Assembly (NCBI GenBank): GCA_050694275.1
Contig: JBOGXF010000051.1
Location: forward strand, 1-10,492
Source: JBOGXF01 sp050694275
GTDB taxonomy: Bacteria > Actinomycetota > CADDZG01 > WHSQ01
Reading direction: 5' to 3'
Length of the DNA: 10,492 bases
Notes under the pieces: generated by a model
The model's database searches: none
Told to the model about the DNA's origin: nothing
The model's input: the letters and a program-made list of their open reading frames with translations, nothing else
Part shown: positions 1 to 6,170 of the stretch, one piece after another
Layout: the number at the start of each line of letters is the position of its first letter
Position numbering within the stretch: position 1 is the stretch's first letter
Translations under genes and position numbers: made by a program

Positions 1-2
1 TG

Positions 3-1265
3 ATGCCGACACCACGCACGATCCAGCGCACATATCTGTTGCTCCTGCTCGGGAACACCCTGGCCGCGTCGCTCATCTGGGGGATCAACACGATCTTCCT
101 TCTCGATGCCGGGCTCTCGAACCTGGAGGCCTTCGCCGCGAACGCGTTCTTCACGGCCGGGATGGTGCTGTTCGAGGTGCCGACGGGGATCGTCGCGGAC
201 ACCGCGGGACGTCGAATGTCTTATCTCGTCGGCACGGTGACGCTGAGCGTCGCGACGCTCCTGTACGTGCTCCTTTGGCAGATCGAGGCTTCCTTCCCGC
301 TGTGGGCGGTCGTCTCGATCCTGATCGGACTCGGGTTCACGTTCTTCTCCGGGGCGGTCGAGGCGTGGCTCGTCGACGCCCTGGCGGCGACCGGCTACAC
401 GGGAGAGCTCGAGTCCGTTTTCGGGCGCGGGCAGATCGTCACCGGAGCGGCGATGCTGATCGGCTCCGTGGCAGGAGGGTTCATCGCCCATCGAACCAGT
501 CTCGGGGTGCCGTTCGTGATGCGCGGCGGGATCCTGATCCTGACGTTCGTCCTTGCGTTCAAGCTCATGCACGACATCGGATTCACTCCCGAGAAAGGGG
601 CCCGTCCGCTGGCCGAGATTCGCAGGGTTGCGTCCGCAACGATCGAGTACGGCTGGCGGGTGCCCTCCGTCAAGTGGCTGATGGTCGAGGCCCTCTTCAC
701 CGGCGGCGTCGGCATCTACGGCTTCTATGCCCTGCAGCCATACCTCCTGGAGCTTTACGGCGACCCGAACGCCTATCAGATCGCGGGACTCGTCGCCGCG
801 ATAGTCGCCGGCGCCCAGATCGTGGGCGGGTTTGCGGCTCCCCGAATCCGCCGTCTGTTCCGTCGTCGCACGTCGGCGCTGATTGCGACCGCCGGAACGG
901 CCGTGGTGACGCTGGGACTCATCGGGATCGTGAGGAACTTCTGGGGGGTTCTCGGACTGATCGTCGTCTGGGGCTTGTTGTTCGCAGCCTCGATGCCGAT
1001 CCGCCAGACATACCTCAACGGCCTGATCCCGTCGGGCCAGCGGGCTTCGATCCTGTCGTTCGACTCGATGATGGAGTCTGCCGGCGGGGTGTGGGCCCAG
1101 CCCGTGCTCGGTCGCGCGGCCGACGTGTGGGGGTACGCGCCCTCGTACGTGCTTGGGGCTGCGATCTCGGCCGTGGCGCTCCCCTTCCTCGTGTTGTCGC
1201 GCAGGCAGAACGCCCCCGCGGACACGGTCGAGGTCGCCGAGGCCCCCGCGACCCAGCCCGCCTAG
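3..1265 (+). CDS. Major facilitator superfamily (MFS) transporter, probable drug/metabolite exporter
   Basis: The product is 420 residues long and hydrophobic almost throughout, in a pattern that fits the usual 12 membrane helices of an MFS carrier. The loop after the second helix carries the MFS motif A: residues 57-71 read FEVPTG followed by IVADTAGRR. In this family that loop gates the proton- or solute-driven transport cycle. A basic loop (RRLFRRR, about residues 284-290) sits in the middle of the protein, as expected between the two six-helix halves. Length is normal for the family. The ATG overlaps a possible TGA at bases 1-3 (TGATG), so it may be translationally coupled to an upstream gene outside the window. 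The ATG falls at the edge, so a start further upstream cannot be excluded. Substrate is unknown; the EVPTG version of motif A is common in small-molecule exporters, but this is weak evidence. The gene converges on the DUF2891-like gene 33 bp downstream. Confidence 0.88.
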   Translation: MPTPRTIQRTYLLLLLGNTLAASLIWGINTIFLLDAGLSNLEAFAANAFFTAGMVLFEVPTGIVADTAGRRMSYLVGTVTLSVATLLYVLLWQIEASFPLWAVVSILIGLGFTFFSGAVEAWLVDALAATGYTGELESVFGRGQIVTGAAMLIGSVAGGFIAHRTSLGVPFVMRGGILILTFVLAFKLMHDIGFTPEKGARPLAEIRRVASATIEYGWRVPSVKWLMVEALFTGGVGIYGFYALQPYLLELYGDPNAYQIAGLVAAIVAGAQIVGGFAAPRIRRLFRRRTSALIATAGTAVVTLGLIGIVRNFWGVLGLIVVWGLLFAASMPIRQTYLNGLIPSGQRASILSFDSMMESAGGVWAQPVLGRAADVWGYAPSYVLGAAISAVALPFLVLSRRQNAPADTVEVAEAPATQPA

Positions 1266-1285
1266 GAACCGCCCCGCGGAGTTCC
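1265..1285. terminator. Candidate bidirectional hairpin between convergent genes
   Basis: In the 33-bp gap between two convergent stop codons, GGAACCGC (1265-1272) can pair with GCGG (1276-1279) and TTCC (1282-1285), leaving a CCC loop and a two-base AG bulge. It begins on the last base of the MFS stop codon. There is no T run on either side, so classical intrinsic termination is not certain. Its position between convergent genes is the main support. Confidence 0.35.
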
Positions 1286-1298
1286 GAGCGCGCCCCCT

Positions 1299-2390
1299 CT
1301 AATGGGACAGTGAGATCGCGCGCACGCCCACCTGTGCGACCCAGTGTGAGTAACAGAGGTATCCCGGATTTCCCAGATAGCTCTCCCCCATGTACAGCTC
1401 CGGCCGGGCGACGTGATAGCGGATGAGGTCGACGTAGTTGTCGCGGTACTGCGTGTTGCCCGTGACCAAATAGAGCTGGTAGAGCGCGAACGCGCGGGTG
1501 AAGTTCAGCCCGCCGGCGTGACAATTCGCGGGGTCTGTTATCGGGGGAACGTGAAAGGTTCTCGAAAGACGCGCGCTCACCCATGCTCTGGAGTCGTCAC
1601 CCCGGACGTGTGCGACTGCCGCCAGACGCATGAGACACGCGGGCTGGAAACCCCTCGCATCGGTTGCCCTGTCGTTCTTTACCGGACAGAGCCGGTCGAG
1701 TGAGCGGTCGAGCAGCGGTTTGGCGGCCCGTCGGACGGCGGACAAGATCGTTTTGTCCTTCGTGTGCCTCGCCCACACATCGAGGTTGATCAAAGACCAG
1801 CTGTAGTTCGGATGGGCCGTATTCAGGATGAACTGAGTGGCGTCGTCGTTGCGGGCGCGGGTCTCGAACCACGACATCAGGTGGTCGGCCGCGAAGTCGG
1901 CCATCTCTCTGAAATCGTCCTCGCCCGTCGATTGCTCGCGTTCGCGCGCTAGGACGAGGAACCAGCCGAACCCGTACGGGTTCTCGCTCAAGGGAAGGTT
2001 GGGAGCTTTCGCCTGTTCATAGACTTGCTCTGCGGGAACCAACGAGATCCCGTGTGGGGCGATCTGATCCTCGGCGAGCTTGAGGTACTTCTTCTTGCCC
2101 GTTCGACGGTAGAGGACGTGGTGCGAGTAGGCGGCGTGCACGGCCGAGTGCCAGTCGATGCAGCCGTGGAAGATCGGGCTCAATGGATCGATCAACGAAT
2201 CCCGCCTTTGGAAGCAGTCGACGAAAGCCGGGGCCAGGGTCTCGTACAGTTCGGAACGATCGGCCACGAAGTGCTTCCACCTCTCGCCTGCGCCCGCGGG
2301 TTCTTGGGCGATGGCGGGGCGGATGAGCAAAGGGGCGAGGAGAGCGACCACGCAGACAGCCGCGACTGAGACGGCGCGACGCACGTGCAT
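1299..2390 (-). CDS. Secreted DUF2891-like protein (helical toroid, possibly glycan-active)
   Basis: From the chosen ATG the product is 363 residues. Residues 1-28 form a classic Sec signal peptide: basic MHVRR, a hydrophobic core, and a likely cleavage site after AIA, so the mature protein should act outside the membrane. The rest resembles DUF2891 by pattern: FHGCIDWHSAVH (74-85), ENPYGFGWFLVLARE (136-150), AHPNYSWSLINLDVWARH (192-209), HAGGLNFTRAFALYQLY (291-307) and a C-terminal YSHWVAQVGVRAI. These conserved His/Trp/Asp-rich helices recall the (alpha/alpha) barrels of glycan-active enzymes, but no activity is established and I assign none. An upstream in-frame GTG at 2420 would add ten residues. 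The ATG at 2390 is preferred because AGGGGG lies four bases before it and the signal peptide then starts at the usual place. It is divergent from the DoxX-like gene. The main uncertainty is the family assignment, made from memory of its motifs. Confidence 0.75.
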   Translation of the reverse strand: MHVRRAVSVAAVCVVALLAPLLIRPAIAQEPAGAGERWKHFVADRSELYETLAPAFVDCFQRRDSLIDPLSPIFHGCIDWHSAVHAAYSHHVLYRRTGKKKYLKLAEDQIAPHGISLVPAEQVYEQAKAPNLPLSENPYGFGWFLVLAREREQSTGEDDFREMADFAADHLMSWFETRARNDDATQFILNTAHPNYSWSLINLDVWARHTKDKTILSAVRRAAKPLLDRSLDRLCPVKNDRATDARGFQPACLMRLAAVAHVRGDDSRAWVSARLSRTFHVPPITDPANCHAGGLNFTRAFALYQLYLVTGNTQYRDNYVDLIRYHVARPELYMGESYLGNPGYLCYSHWVAQVGVRAISLSH

Positions 2391-2539
2391 ATTGCCCCCT
2401 ATCCGGCCCGGTTGCTTCACCTAAGGTTTCGGCGAGCGGAAGCTCCCTCCTTCTCATGCGGGTGACAGCTCCTGCGCGAGACGACCGTTATTCTCGCCAA
2501 TGGCTCTTGTCCCGAGTCCGATAAGGAGCGCCGACGACG
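2391..2539. promoter_or_regulatory. Divergent intergenic region, no clear promoter elements
   Basis: This 149-bp spacer must hold promoters for the minus-strand DUF2891-like gene and the plus-strand DoxX-like gene. A ribosome-binding sequence for the former is AGGGGG (minus strand, 2395-2400). For the latter it is AAGGAG at about 2523-2528, eleven bases before the ATG. I find no convincing -35/-10 pair on either strand and no strong inverted repeat. Confidence 0.4.
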
Positions 2540-3037
2540 ATGAGCGGGCGACCGCAGGCTCAGCGCAGCCCGGCTGAGATAGCCGAGGGAGCCTGGAACC
2601 TCTATCGCGCCGCAGACGAGCGCGTTGTGGGCGTTCTCAGGAAGGTCGGCCTACCGCTGCTCCGGCTCTCGCTGGGCGTCGTGTTCATCTGGTTCGGAAG
2701 TCTGAAGATAGCGGGGGTAACCCCAGTGGCCGAGCTCCTTGCGGACACGGTTTACTGGTTCGACCCGGAATGGTTCGTGCCGCTTCTCGGAGGCTTCGAG
2801 TTCCTCGTCGGGGCTTTTCTGATTGTGGGGCGATTCATGCGCTTGGTTCTGCTTCTGTTCGCTCTGCAGATGATCGGGACCTTTCTCGTATTCGTAGTGC
2901 AGCCAGACGTCGCGTTCCAAGACGGTAATCCCCTGCGCCTGACGGTAGAGGGCGAGTTCGTGGTCAAGAATCTCGTCCTCCTGTCGGCCGGGCTCGTGGT
3001 TGGATCGCGTCTCCCGCGTCCGCGCCCATGGTCTTAG
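2540..3037 (+). CDS. DoxX-like small integral membrane protein
   Basis: This 165-residue protein has a polar N-terminal segment of about 35 residues followed by four predicted membrane helices, at about 36-56, 77-97, 101-121 and 140-157. The pattern fits the DoxX/DUF417-type group. The first helix reads LRLSLGVVFIWFGSLKI, where a glycine and aromatic residues precede a conserved Lys. The second carries GGFEFLVGAFLIVGR, and the last begins EFVVKNLVLLSAGL, matching the typical VKDLVLLG ending. DoxX relatives are linked to redox or thiol stress functions and to quinone-related membrane complexes, but the family is broad and this member's role is unknown. The ATG is supported by AAGGAG, although the spacing of about eleven bases is slightly long. 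It converges on the protease gene 27 bp downstream. DUF417 is an alternative family label; the fold prediction is firmer than the name. Confidence 0.75.
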   Translation: MSGRPQAQRSPAEIAEGAWNLYRAADERVVGVLRKVGLPLLRLSLGVVFIWFGSLKIAGVTPVAELLADTVYWFDPEWFVPLLGGFEFLVGAFLIVGRFMRLVLLLFALQMIGTFLVFVVQPDVAFQDGNPLRLTVEGEFVVKNLVLLSAGLVVGSRLPRPRPWS

Positions 3038-3057
3038 CCGCCCGGATGCCGTGCGTC

Positions 3058-3073
3058 AGGGGCCTTATCCCCT
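3058..3073. terminator. Weak hairpin at the DoxX-like/protease convergent junction
   Basis: AGGGG (3058-3062) and CCCCT (3069-3073) form perfect five-base arms around a six-base loop. The loop contains the stop codon of the minus-strand protease gene. No T tract follows on either strand, so this is only a weak terminator candidate. Confidence 0.25.
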
Positions 3074-3949
3074 CAACACGATCGTGACCTCCATCTCTTC
3101 GGTTCCTCGCACGACCTCGAGGCGTACCTCTCTTTCGGCGGCTTCGAGAGCGTCGACCAGAGCGTCGAAATCGTTCACCGCGTGGCCCCCGGCTGCGACG
3201 ATCAGGTCCCCTTCGCGAAGGCCCGCGCGCTCTGCGGCCGAGCCGTTCTCGACCTCCCGCACGAGCAAACCGTCGCGCTCGGGCAGGCCGACCGCCCGGC
3301 GGAGATGTCGGGCGACGTGCGCGGGGGCAACACCGATCCCGAGCCGGGGCCGGCGCGGCTGTTCACCCCGACCAAGCCCCTCGACCCTTTCCCTGAGGGA
3401 CGCGTCGGCCGGGATCGCGAGGTAGAAACCCTCGCCGAGTCGGTTCGTGTTGATCCCGATGAGCCGGCCGTCGATGCCGACAAGGGGGCCGCCGGAGGAC
3501 CCCGGCAACAGCGGCGCGGTGTGCTCCACGCTTCCCGAGATGCGCCGGCCCCGGGGTCCGCGGAAGCTCCGGTTGGTACCGGACACAAACCCCGACGTCA
3601 CCCTGAGCCCCCGACCCCCCGGGTTGGCGAGCGCCACGACCGCGCTCCCGATCTCAAGGGCGGCGTCCTCCGCCCACTCAACCGGGGGGATCTCGGCGGT
3701 GTCGACCTCGAGGATCGCGAGATCCCCATCGACGTCGACGCCCGCCACCCGGGCGCGCGCGGTGCGCCCGTCGGAGAGCGTCACTTCGGTTTCGTCTCCT
3801 CGGACGTTGTGGGCGTTGGTGAGAATCCGGCCGGGCGCGATCACGACACCCGAGCCGAGCCCCCATCGCCGCCCGATGCCGACAACCGACGGCCCGACCT
3901 CGGTTGCCGTCTTCCTGATCGTGTCCTCGACCTCGCTGATCCCTGCCAC
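3065..3949 (-). CDS. Trypsin-like serine protease with C-terminal PDZ domain (HtrA/DegP-like, apparently cytoplasmic)
   Basis: The product is a 294-residue HtrA-type protease. The chymotrypsin-fold domain covers about residues 18-185 and has the full catalytic triad: His47 in LTNAHNV, Asp76 in GDLAILEV and Ser152 in PGSSGGPL. A PDZ domain covers about 203-292, with its typical GLREGDLIVAAGG at 243-255; in this family it binds substrate C-termini and sets activity. The open frame runs upstream to 4198, but those codons lie antisense to the HxlR gene and show no family features. GTG at 3947-3949 is chosen because GGAGG lies five bases upstream and the conserved domain follows at once. With this start there is no signal peptide, lipobox or membrane helix, unlike DegP/DegQ, so the protease should stay in the cytoplasm unless exported another way. 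I recall short, leaderless relatives in actinobacteria. It is divergent from the HxlR regulator, its probable controller. Confidence 0.88.
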   Translation of the reverse strand: MAGISEVEDTIRKTATEVGPSVVGIGRRWGLGSGVVIAPGRILTNAHNVRGDETEVTLSDGRTARARVAGVDVDGDLAILEVDTAEIPPVEWAEDAALEIGSAVVALANPGGRGLRVTSGFVSGTNRSFRGPRGRRISGSVEHTAPLLPGSSGGPLVGIDGRLIGINTNRLGEGFYLAIPADASLRERVEGLGRGEQPRRPRLGIGVAPAHVARHLRRAVGLPERDGLLVREVENGSAAERAGLREGDLIVAAGGHAVNDFDALVDALEAAEREVRLEVVRGTEEMEVTIVLRG

Positions 3950-3952
3950 CGG

Positions 3953-3960
3953 CTCCTCCC
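3953..3960 (-). promoter_or_regulatory. Ribosome-binding site that fixes the protease GTG start
   Basis: Read on the minus strand this is GGGAGGAG. Its GGAGG core ends five bases before the GTG at 3949. It is the strongest Shine-Dalgarno in the window and decides the start against the longer frame that would cross the HxlR gene. Confidence 0.7.
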
Positions 3961-3969
3961 TTGTCCGAG

Positions 3970-3985
3970 GGGACTTTATTGTCCC
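3970..3985. repeat. Inverted repeat GGGAC-N6-GTCCC in the protease leader
   Basis: Perfect five-base arms, GGGAC (3970-3974) and GTCCC (3981-3985), enclose the AT-rich loop TTTATT. In the protease mRNA it would form a hairpin ending about nine bases upstream of the Shine-Dalgarno sequence. In DNA it could be a protein-binding site. Either role is inference. Confidence 0.4.
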
Positions 3986-3995
3986 TTGCAACTTA

Positions 3996-4009
3996 ATAGT
4001 CAGTACTAT
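3996..4009. promoter_or_regulatory. Candidate HxlR operator (ATAGT-N4-ACTAT palindrome)
   Basis: ATAGT (3996-4000) and ACTAT (4005-4009) are perfect inverted arms around CAGT. They lie 28 bp before the HxlR ATG and 46 bp before the protease GTG. HxlR dimers bind short TA-rich dyads of about this size, often containing AGTA/TACT cores. A TTGCAA hexamer (3986-3991) and TATACC (4007-4012) form a poor plus-strand promoter with a 15-bp spacer, so the palindrome would overlap the promoter core. Binding by the neighbouring regulator is inferred from position and shape only. Confidence 0.45.
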
Positions 4010-4037
4010 ACCGTCGGGCTCGGATAGCATTGACGCC

Positions 4038-4457
4038 ATGAAGCCCGAGCGAGAATCCCTCGCCGCCGCCCTCGAAGACCTCGGCGATCGCTGGTCGCTC
4101 TTGATCGTCGACGCGCTGTCCGCCGGGCCTCGCCGGTTCGGGGACGTCGCCCGGGAGCTGCCGGGGATCGCGCCCAACGTCCTCTCCCAGCGGCTCAAGC
4201 ACCTCGAGCGCCTCGGAATCGTGATCTCCCGTCCGTACTCGAGGCGGCCGCATCGGGTCGCCTACTCACTCAGCGCCCGCGGCGGGGAGCTCGGCGATGC
4301 CGTACGACTGCTTGCGAAGTGGGGCTCGGGGACGGCACCGGAGGGAACGGCGATCCACCATGAGACGTGCGGGACCCCGCTCGAGACGAGGTGGTACTGC
4401 CCCACATGCGCCGATGTGTTCGAGCGACCACAGGACGAGGAGCTGAGATCCGTCTGA
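4038..4457 (+). CDS. HxlR-family winged-helix transcriptional regulator with a C-terminal Cys motif
   Basis: This 139-residue protein has the HxlR winged-helix domain. Residues 12-25 read LEDLGDRWSLLIVD, the signature first helix. The recognition region RRFGDVARELPGIAPNVLSQRLKHLERLGIV follows at about 32-62, and the wing (SRRPHRVAYSLSARG) at 68-82. The tail carries His107/His108, Cys111, Cys121 and Cys124 (WYCPTC), which could bind zinc or sense oxidants. The Cys near the N-terminus that senses quinones/diamide in YodB-type members is absent. The open frame extends upstream to 3447, antisense to the protease. ATG 4038 is chosen because the HxlR homology begins about ten residues later; no clear Shine-Dalgarno precedes it. 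It is divergent from the protease gene, which it probably regulates along with itself. The family call is secure; effector and targets are unknown. Confidence 0.9.
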   Translation: MKPERESLAAALEDLGDRWSLLIVDALSAGPRRFGDVARELPGIAPNVLSQRLKHLERLGIVISRPYSRRPHRVAYSLSARGGELGDAVRLLAKWGSGTAPEGTAIHHETCGTPLETRWYCPTCADVFERPQDEELRSV

Positions 4458-4475
4458 TCCGCTCCACCTACGACC

Positions 4476-5435
4476 TCAGCGCCGAGGTTCCAGCGACTTG
4501 AGCGTCATGTTCCACTCGGCGTGATAGGTCCCGAAGTCTCCCTCGATGTCCTGGACGAAGTCCTCCTTGACGGTCATCCCGTGCTCGGGAGCGATCCATA
4601 CGCGGGCCCGGACCTCCCCGCGGATCTCGCCTCGCATGTGCATGAGGACCTCGACCCCCCAGGTCTCGACCCTCTCGCCTCCGATGTTCACGTGGCGATG
4701 TTCGAAGGTGCGCCCGTCGTAGTTCCCATACGTGTCGCCCGACCACGACCCCTTCCACGTCTGCCCGACGCGCAGCGATCTCGGCCCGACCAGCATCGGG
4801 GGTGAGAAGGTCACCGTCGAATCTTCCGTGACGGGTCCGAACACGACCTTGTTCCTCTGAGAGGAGATCGCCGCGCCCTGGTCGGTCGCTCGGAACCGGG
4901 TCCAGCTCTCTCGTTCCTCGGAGAAATAGTGATGCTGCTTCCAGCCCTTCTTCCCGTCGCGCGTGATGATTCGCTGGGACTCCTCGGGGAACGACCGGCG
5001 CACGCCGCCGGCCCGCTCGTACCCATCCGTGTCCCACGAGTAGACGCCTTCTTCGGGCAGGATCGAAGCTCTTTCCCGTTGCCGCGCCGGGCGCGCGTCG
5101 GGCCCCGACCCCTCCTTGCCCGCGCCGCCCGCGCCGACGGCGATCGGTCGTTCGGAGGCGTCGCCGCGCGGGGCCGGGTTCGGTCCATGGCCGGCACGGC
5201 GCGCCGGCTTCTTTTGCCCGCGGCCCTTCTTGACGCGCCCAGCCTCGGCCGCCTCGTGCTTCTGACCCTGCTCCTCGTGAAAGACGTCGAGGGCACGGGC
5301 CGGGGTCACCGGCGTGACCACGGTCACCCAGCGGTAGCCGACCACGCCCGCCACGAGGACGAGGACGGTTCCGAAGGCGACCGCCTTCTTCCACGAGATG
5401 CCGGGCCCCGCGTAGAGATCGAGCTCGTCGTTCAC
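4476..5435 (-). CDS. Single-pass membrane-anchored protein of unknown function with a beta-rich extracellular domain
   Basis: The 319-residue product has a short N-terminus, one hydrophobic helix at about 17-38 (preceded by WKK), a low-complexity charged linker at about 50-125 rich in Lys, Arg, Gly, Ala and Pro, and a probable beta-rich domain at 126-319. With positive residues before the helix, the large domain is most likely outside the cell. Visible features are EEGVYSWDTDGYERAGG (128-144), VGQTWKGSWSGDTYG (223-237), a Gly/His-rich strand near 245-255 and VWIAPEHGMTVKEDF (279-293). The layout of a Y-x-x-D-G-Y-E start, a PPM..GPRSLRVGQTW step and a WxAPEHG end recalls unnamed actinobacterial surface proteins. 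I know no function and assign none. The start is GTG at 5435, with AAAGGTG a few bases upstream. A consensus promoter (5474-5502) drives it from within the tetR spacer. Confidence 0.72.
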   Translation of the reverse strand: MNDELDLYAGPGISWKKAVAFGTVLVLVAGVVGYRWVTVVTPVTPARALDVFHEEQGQKHEAAEAGRVKKGRGQKKPARRAGHGPNPAPRGDASERPIAVGAGGAGKEGSGPDARPARQRERASILPEEGVYSWDTDGYERAGGVRRSFPEESQRIITRDGKKGWKQHHYFSEERESWTRFRATDQGAAISSQRNKVVFGPVTEDSTVTFSPPMLVGPRSLRVGQTWKGSWSGDTYGNYDGRTFEHRHVNIGGERVETWGVEVLMHMRGEIRGEVRARVWIAPEHGMTVKEDFVQDIEGDFGTYHAEWNMTLKSLEPRR

Positions 5436-5453
5436 GCCACACCTTTGGGAGAC

Positions 5454-5483
5454 ATAACGCCGTTGTGCTTGAATGTATAACGC
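5454..5483. repeat. Direct repeats ATAACGCYG in the tetR divergent spacer
   Basis: ATAACGC occurs at 5454-5460 and 5477-5483, 23 bp apart start to start, and each copy is followed by C/T then G. The second copy overlaps the -10 box of the minus-strand promoter. They are candidate binding sites for the adjacent TetR protein, though TetR dimers usually prefer inverted repeats. Confidence 0.35.
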
Positions 5484-5502
5484 TGCTATGCCAAGCTGTC
5501 AA
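5474..5502 (-). promoter_or_regulatory. Sigma70-type promoter for the anchored-protein gene (TTGACA-17-TATACA)
   Basis: On the minus strand, TTGACA (5497-5502) and TATACA (5474-5479) are separated by exactly 17 bp. This is a perfect -35 box and a one-mismatch -10 box. The start of transcription should lie near 5467, giving a leader of about 30 bases to the GTG at 5435. The -35 box ends two bases before the tetR ATG, so the plus-strand tetR promoter must overlap it. Confidence 0.7.
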
Positions 5503-5504
5503 AC

Positions 5505-6164
5505 ATGAGCCCCCGACCCCCCGACCCTCTTGTCCGCACGGCCCTCATCGACGCCGCCGCCCGGTTGTTGATCGAGCACGGCCCCGACTCGCTGACGACC
5601 CGCCGGCTCGCCTCGGAGGTCGGGACCTCGACGATGGCCGTTTACACCTACTTCAAAGGCATGGATGAGCTCCGGAGCGCGGTGGCGAGAGAAGGGTTCG
5701 AGCGCCTGGCGCAGCATCTCGACGCCGTCACGCAAACGGCCGACTCGGTGGCGGACGTTGCGGCGCTGGGGGCCGCGTACTTCGTAAACGCGATCGCCAA
5801 CCCGTACCTGTATCACTTCATGTTCTTGGAGCGTCCCGACGACGATCCGGAGGTCGGTCACGAGACCTTCGAGCGTCTCGTCGCCGCGGTGGAGCGAGCG
5901 GTCGAGGACCGGCGCTTCCGCGAGGCCGATCCTTGGAAGCTGGCCACCCAGCTGTGGGCGATGGCACACGGAATCGTCACGCTGCATCTGTCGGGACTCC
6001 TTTCCTTGGAAGAAGCGACCGAATCTTTCGGAGAGATGGGGTTCAATCTGTTCGTCGCATTCGGCGACGACATAGATACTGCCCGCAGATCCATAGAGGA
6101 GGCTCGAGGTCGTTTCCTCGAGAGCGATGACGAGACGATGCCACGAGCGACGACGTCGGCCTGA
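5505..6164 (+). CDS. TetR/AcrR-family transcriptional regulator with WHG-type C-terminal domain
   Basis: The 219-residue product starts with a TetR DNA-binding domain: helix 1 around RTALIDAAARLLIEHG (11-26), then the helix-turn-helix LTTRRLASEVGTSTMAVYTYF at 30-50, ending in the typical Y-x-Y/H-F. The C-terminal ligand/dimer domain includes LWAMAHGIVTLHLSG (150-164), the W..xHG signature of the WHG group of TetR proteins. Length is typical. The ATG has no Shine-Dalgarno upstream. A weak plus-strand TTGTGC (5463-5468), 18 bp, TATGCC (5487-5492) would start transcription almost at the ATG, so the message may be leaderless, as is common in actinobacteria. The epimerase gene begins six bases after its stop, so the two are probably cotranscribed. 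It probably represses its own operon and perhaps the divergent anchored-protein gene. The ligand is unknown. Confidence 0.9.
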   Translation: MSPRPPDPLVRTALIDAAARLLIEHGPDSLTTRRLASEVGTSTMAVYTYFKGMDELRSAVAREGFERLAQHLDAVTQTADSVADVAALGAAYFVNAIANPYLYHFMFLERPDDDPEVGHETFERLVAAVERAVEDRRFREADPWKLATQLWAMAHGIVTLHLSGLLSLEEATESFGEMGFNLFVAFGDDIDTARRSIEEARGRFLESDDETMPRATTSA

Positions 6165-6170
6165 GCGCAA

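Noticed and set aside
275..1426. A 383-codon plus-strand frame overlapping the MFS gene
   Set aside because: Arg/Asp/Gly-rich translation typical of a high-GC shadow frame, overlapping a well-supported gene and running past its end.
3447..4037. A 336-residue version of the HxlR protein starting at 3447
   Set aside because: The added N-terminus lies opposite the protease gene and is Arg/Ser/Pro-rich shadow coding. The HxlR domain begins just after the ATG at 4038.
3950..4198. A longer protease reading frame starting at 4198
   Set aside because: The extra codons are antisense to the HxlR gene and its promoter, have an unlikely composition, and the GTG at 3949 has a much better ribosome-binding site.
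4468..5502. A 344-codon minus-strand frame overlapping the anchored-protein gene
   Set aside because: Arg/Gly-rich shadow. The chosen frame has a membrane helix, a ribosome-binding site and a promoter, and its domain looks structured.
5492..5508. A 17-base match, from memory, to the tet promoter start of pBR322-type vectors (CTCATGTTTGACAGCTT on the minus strand)
   Set aside because: The match ends abruptly on both sides, part of it is simply a -35 box, and it joins normally to the tetR coding sequence, so chance is more likely than vector contamination. A search against a vector database would settle it.
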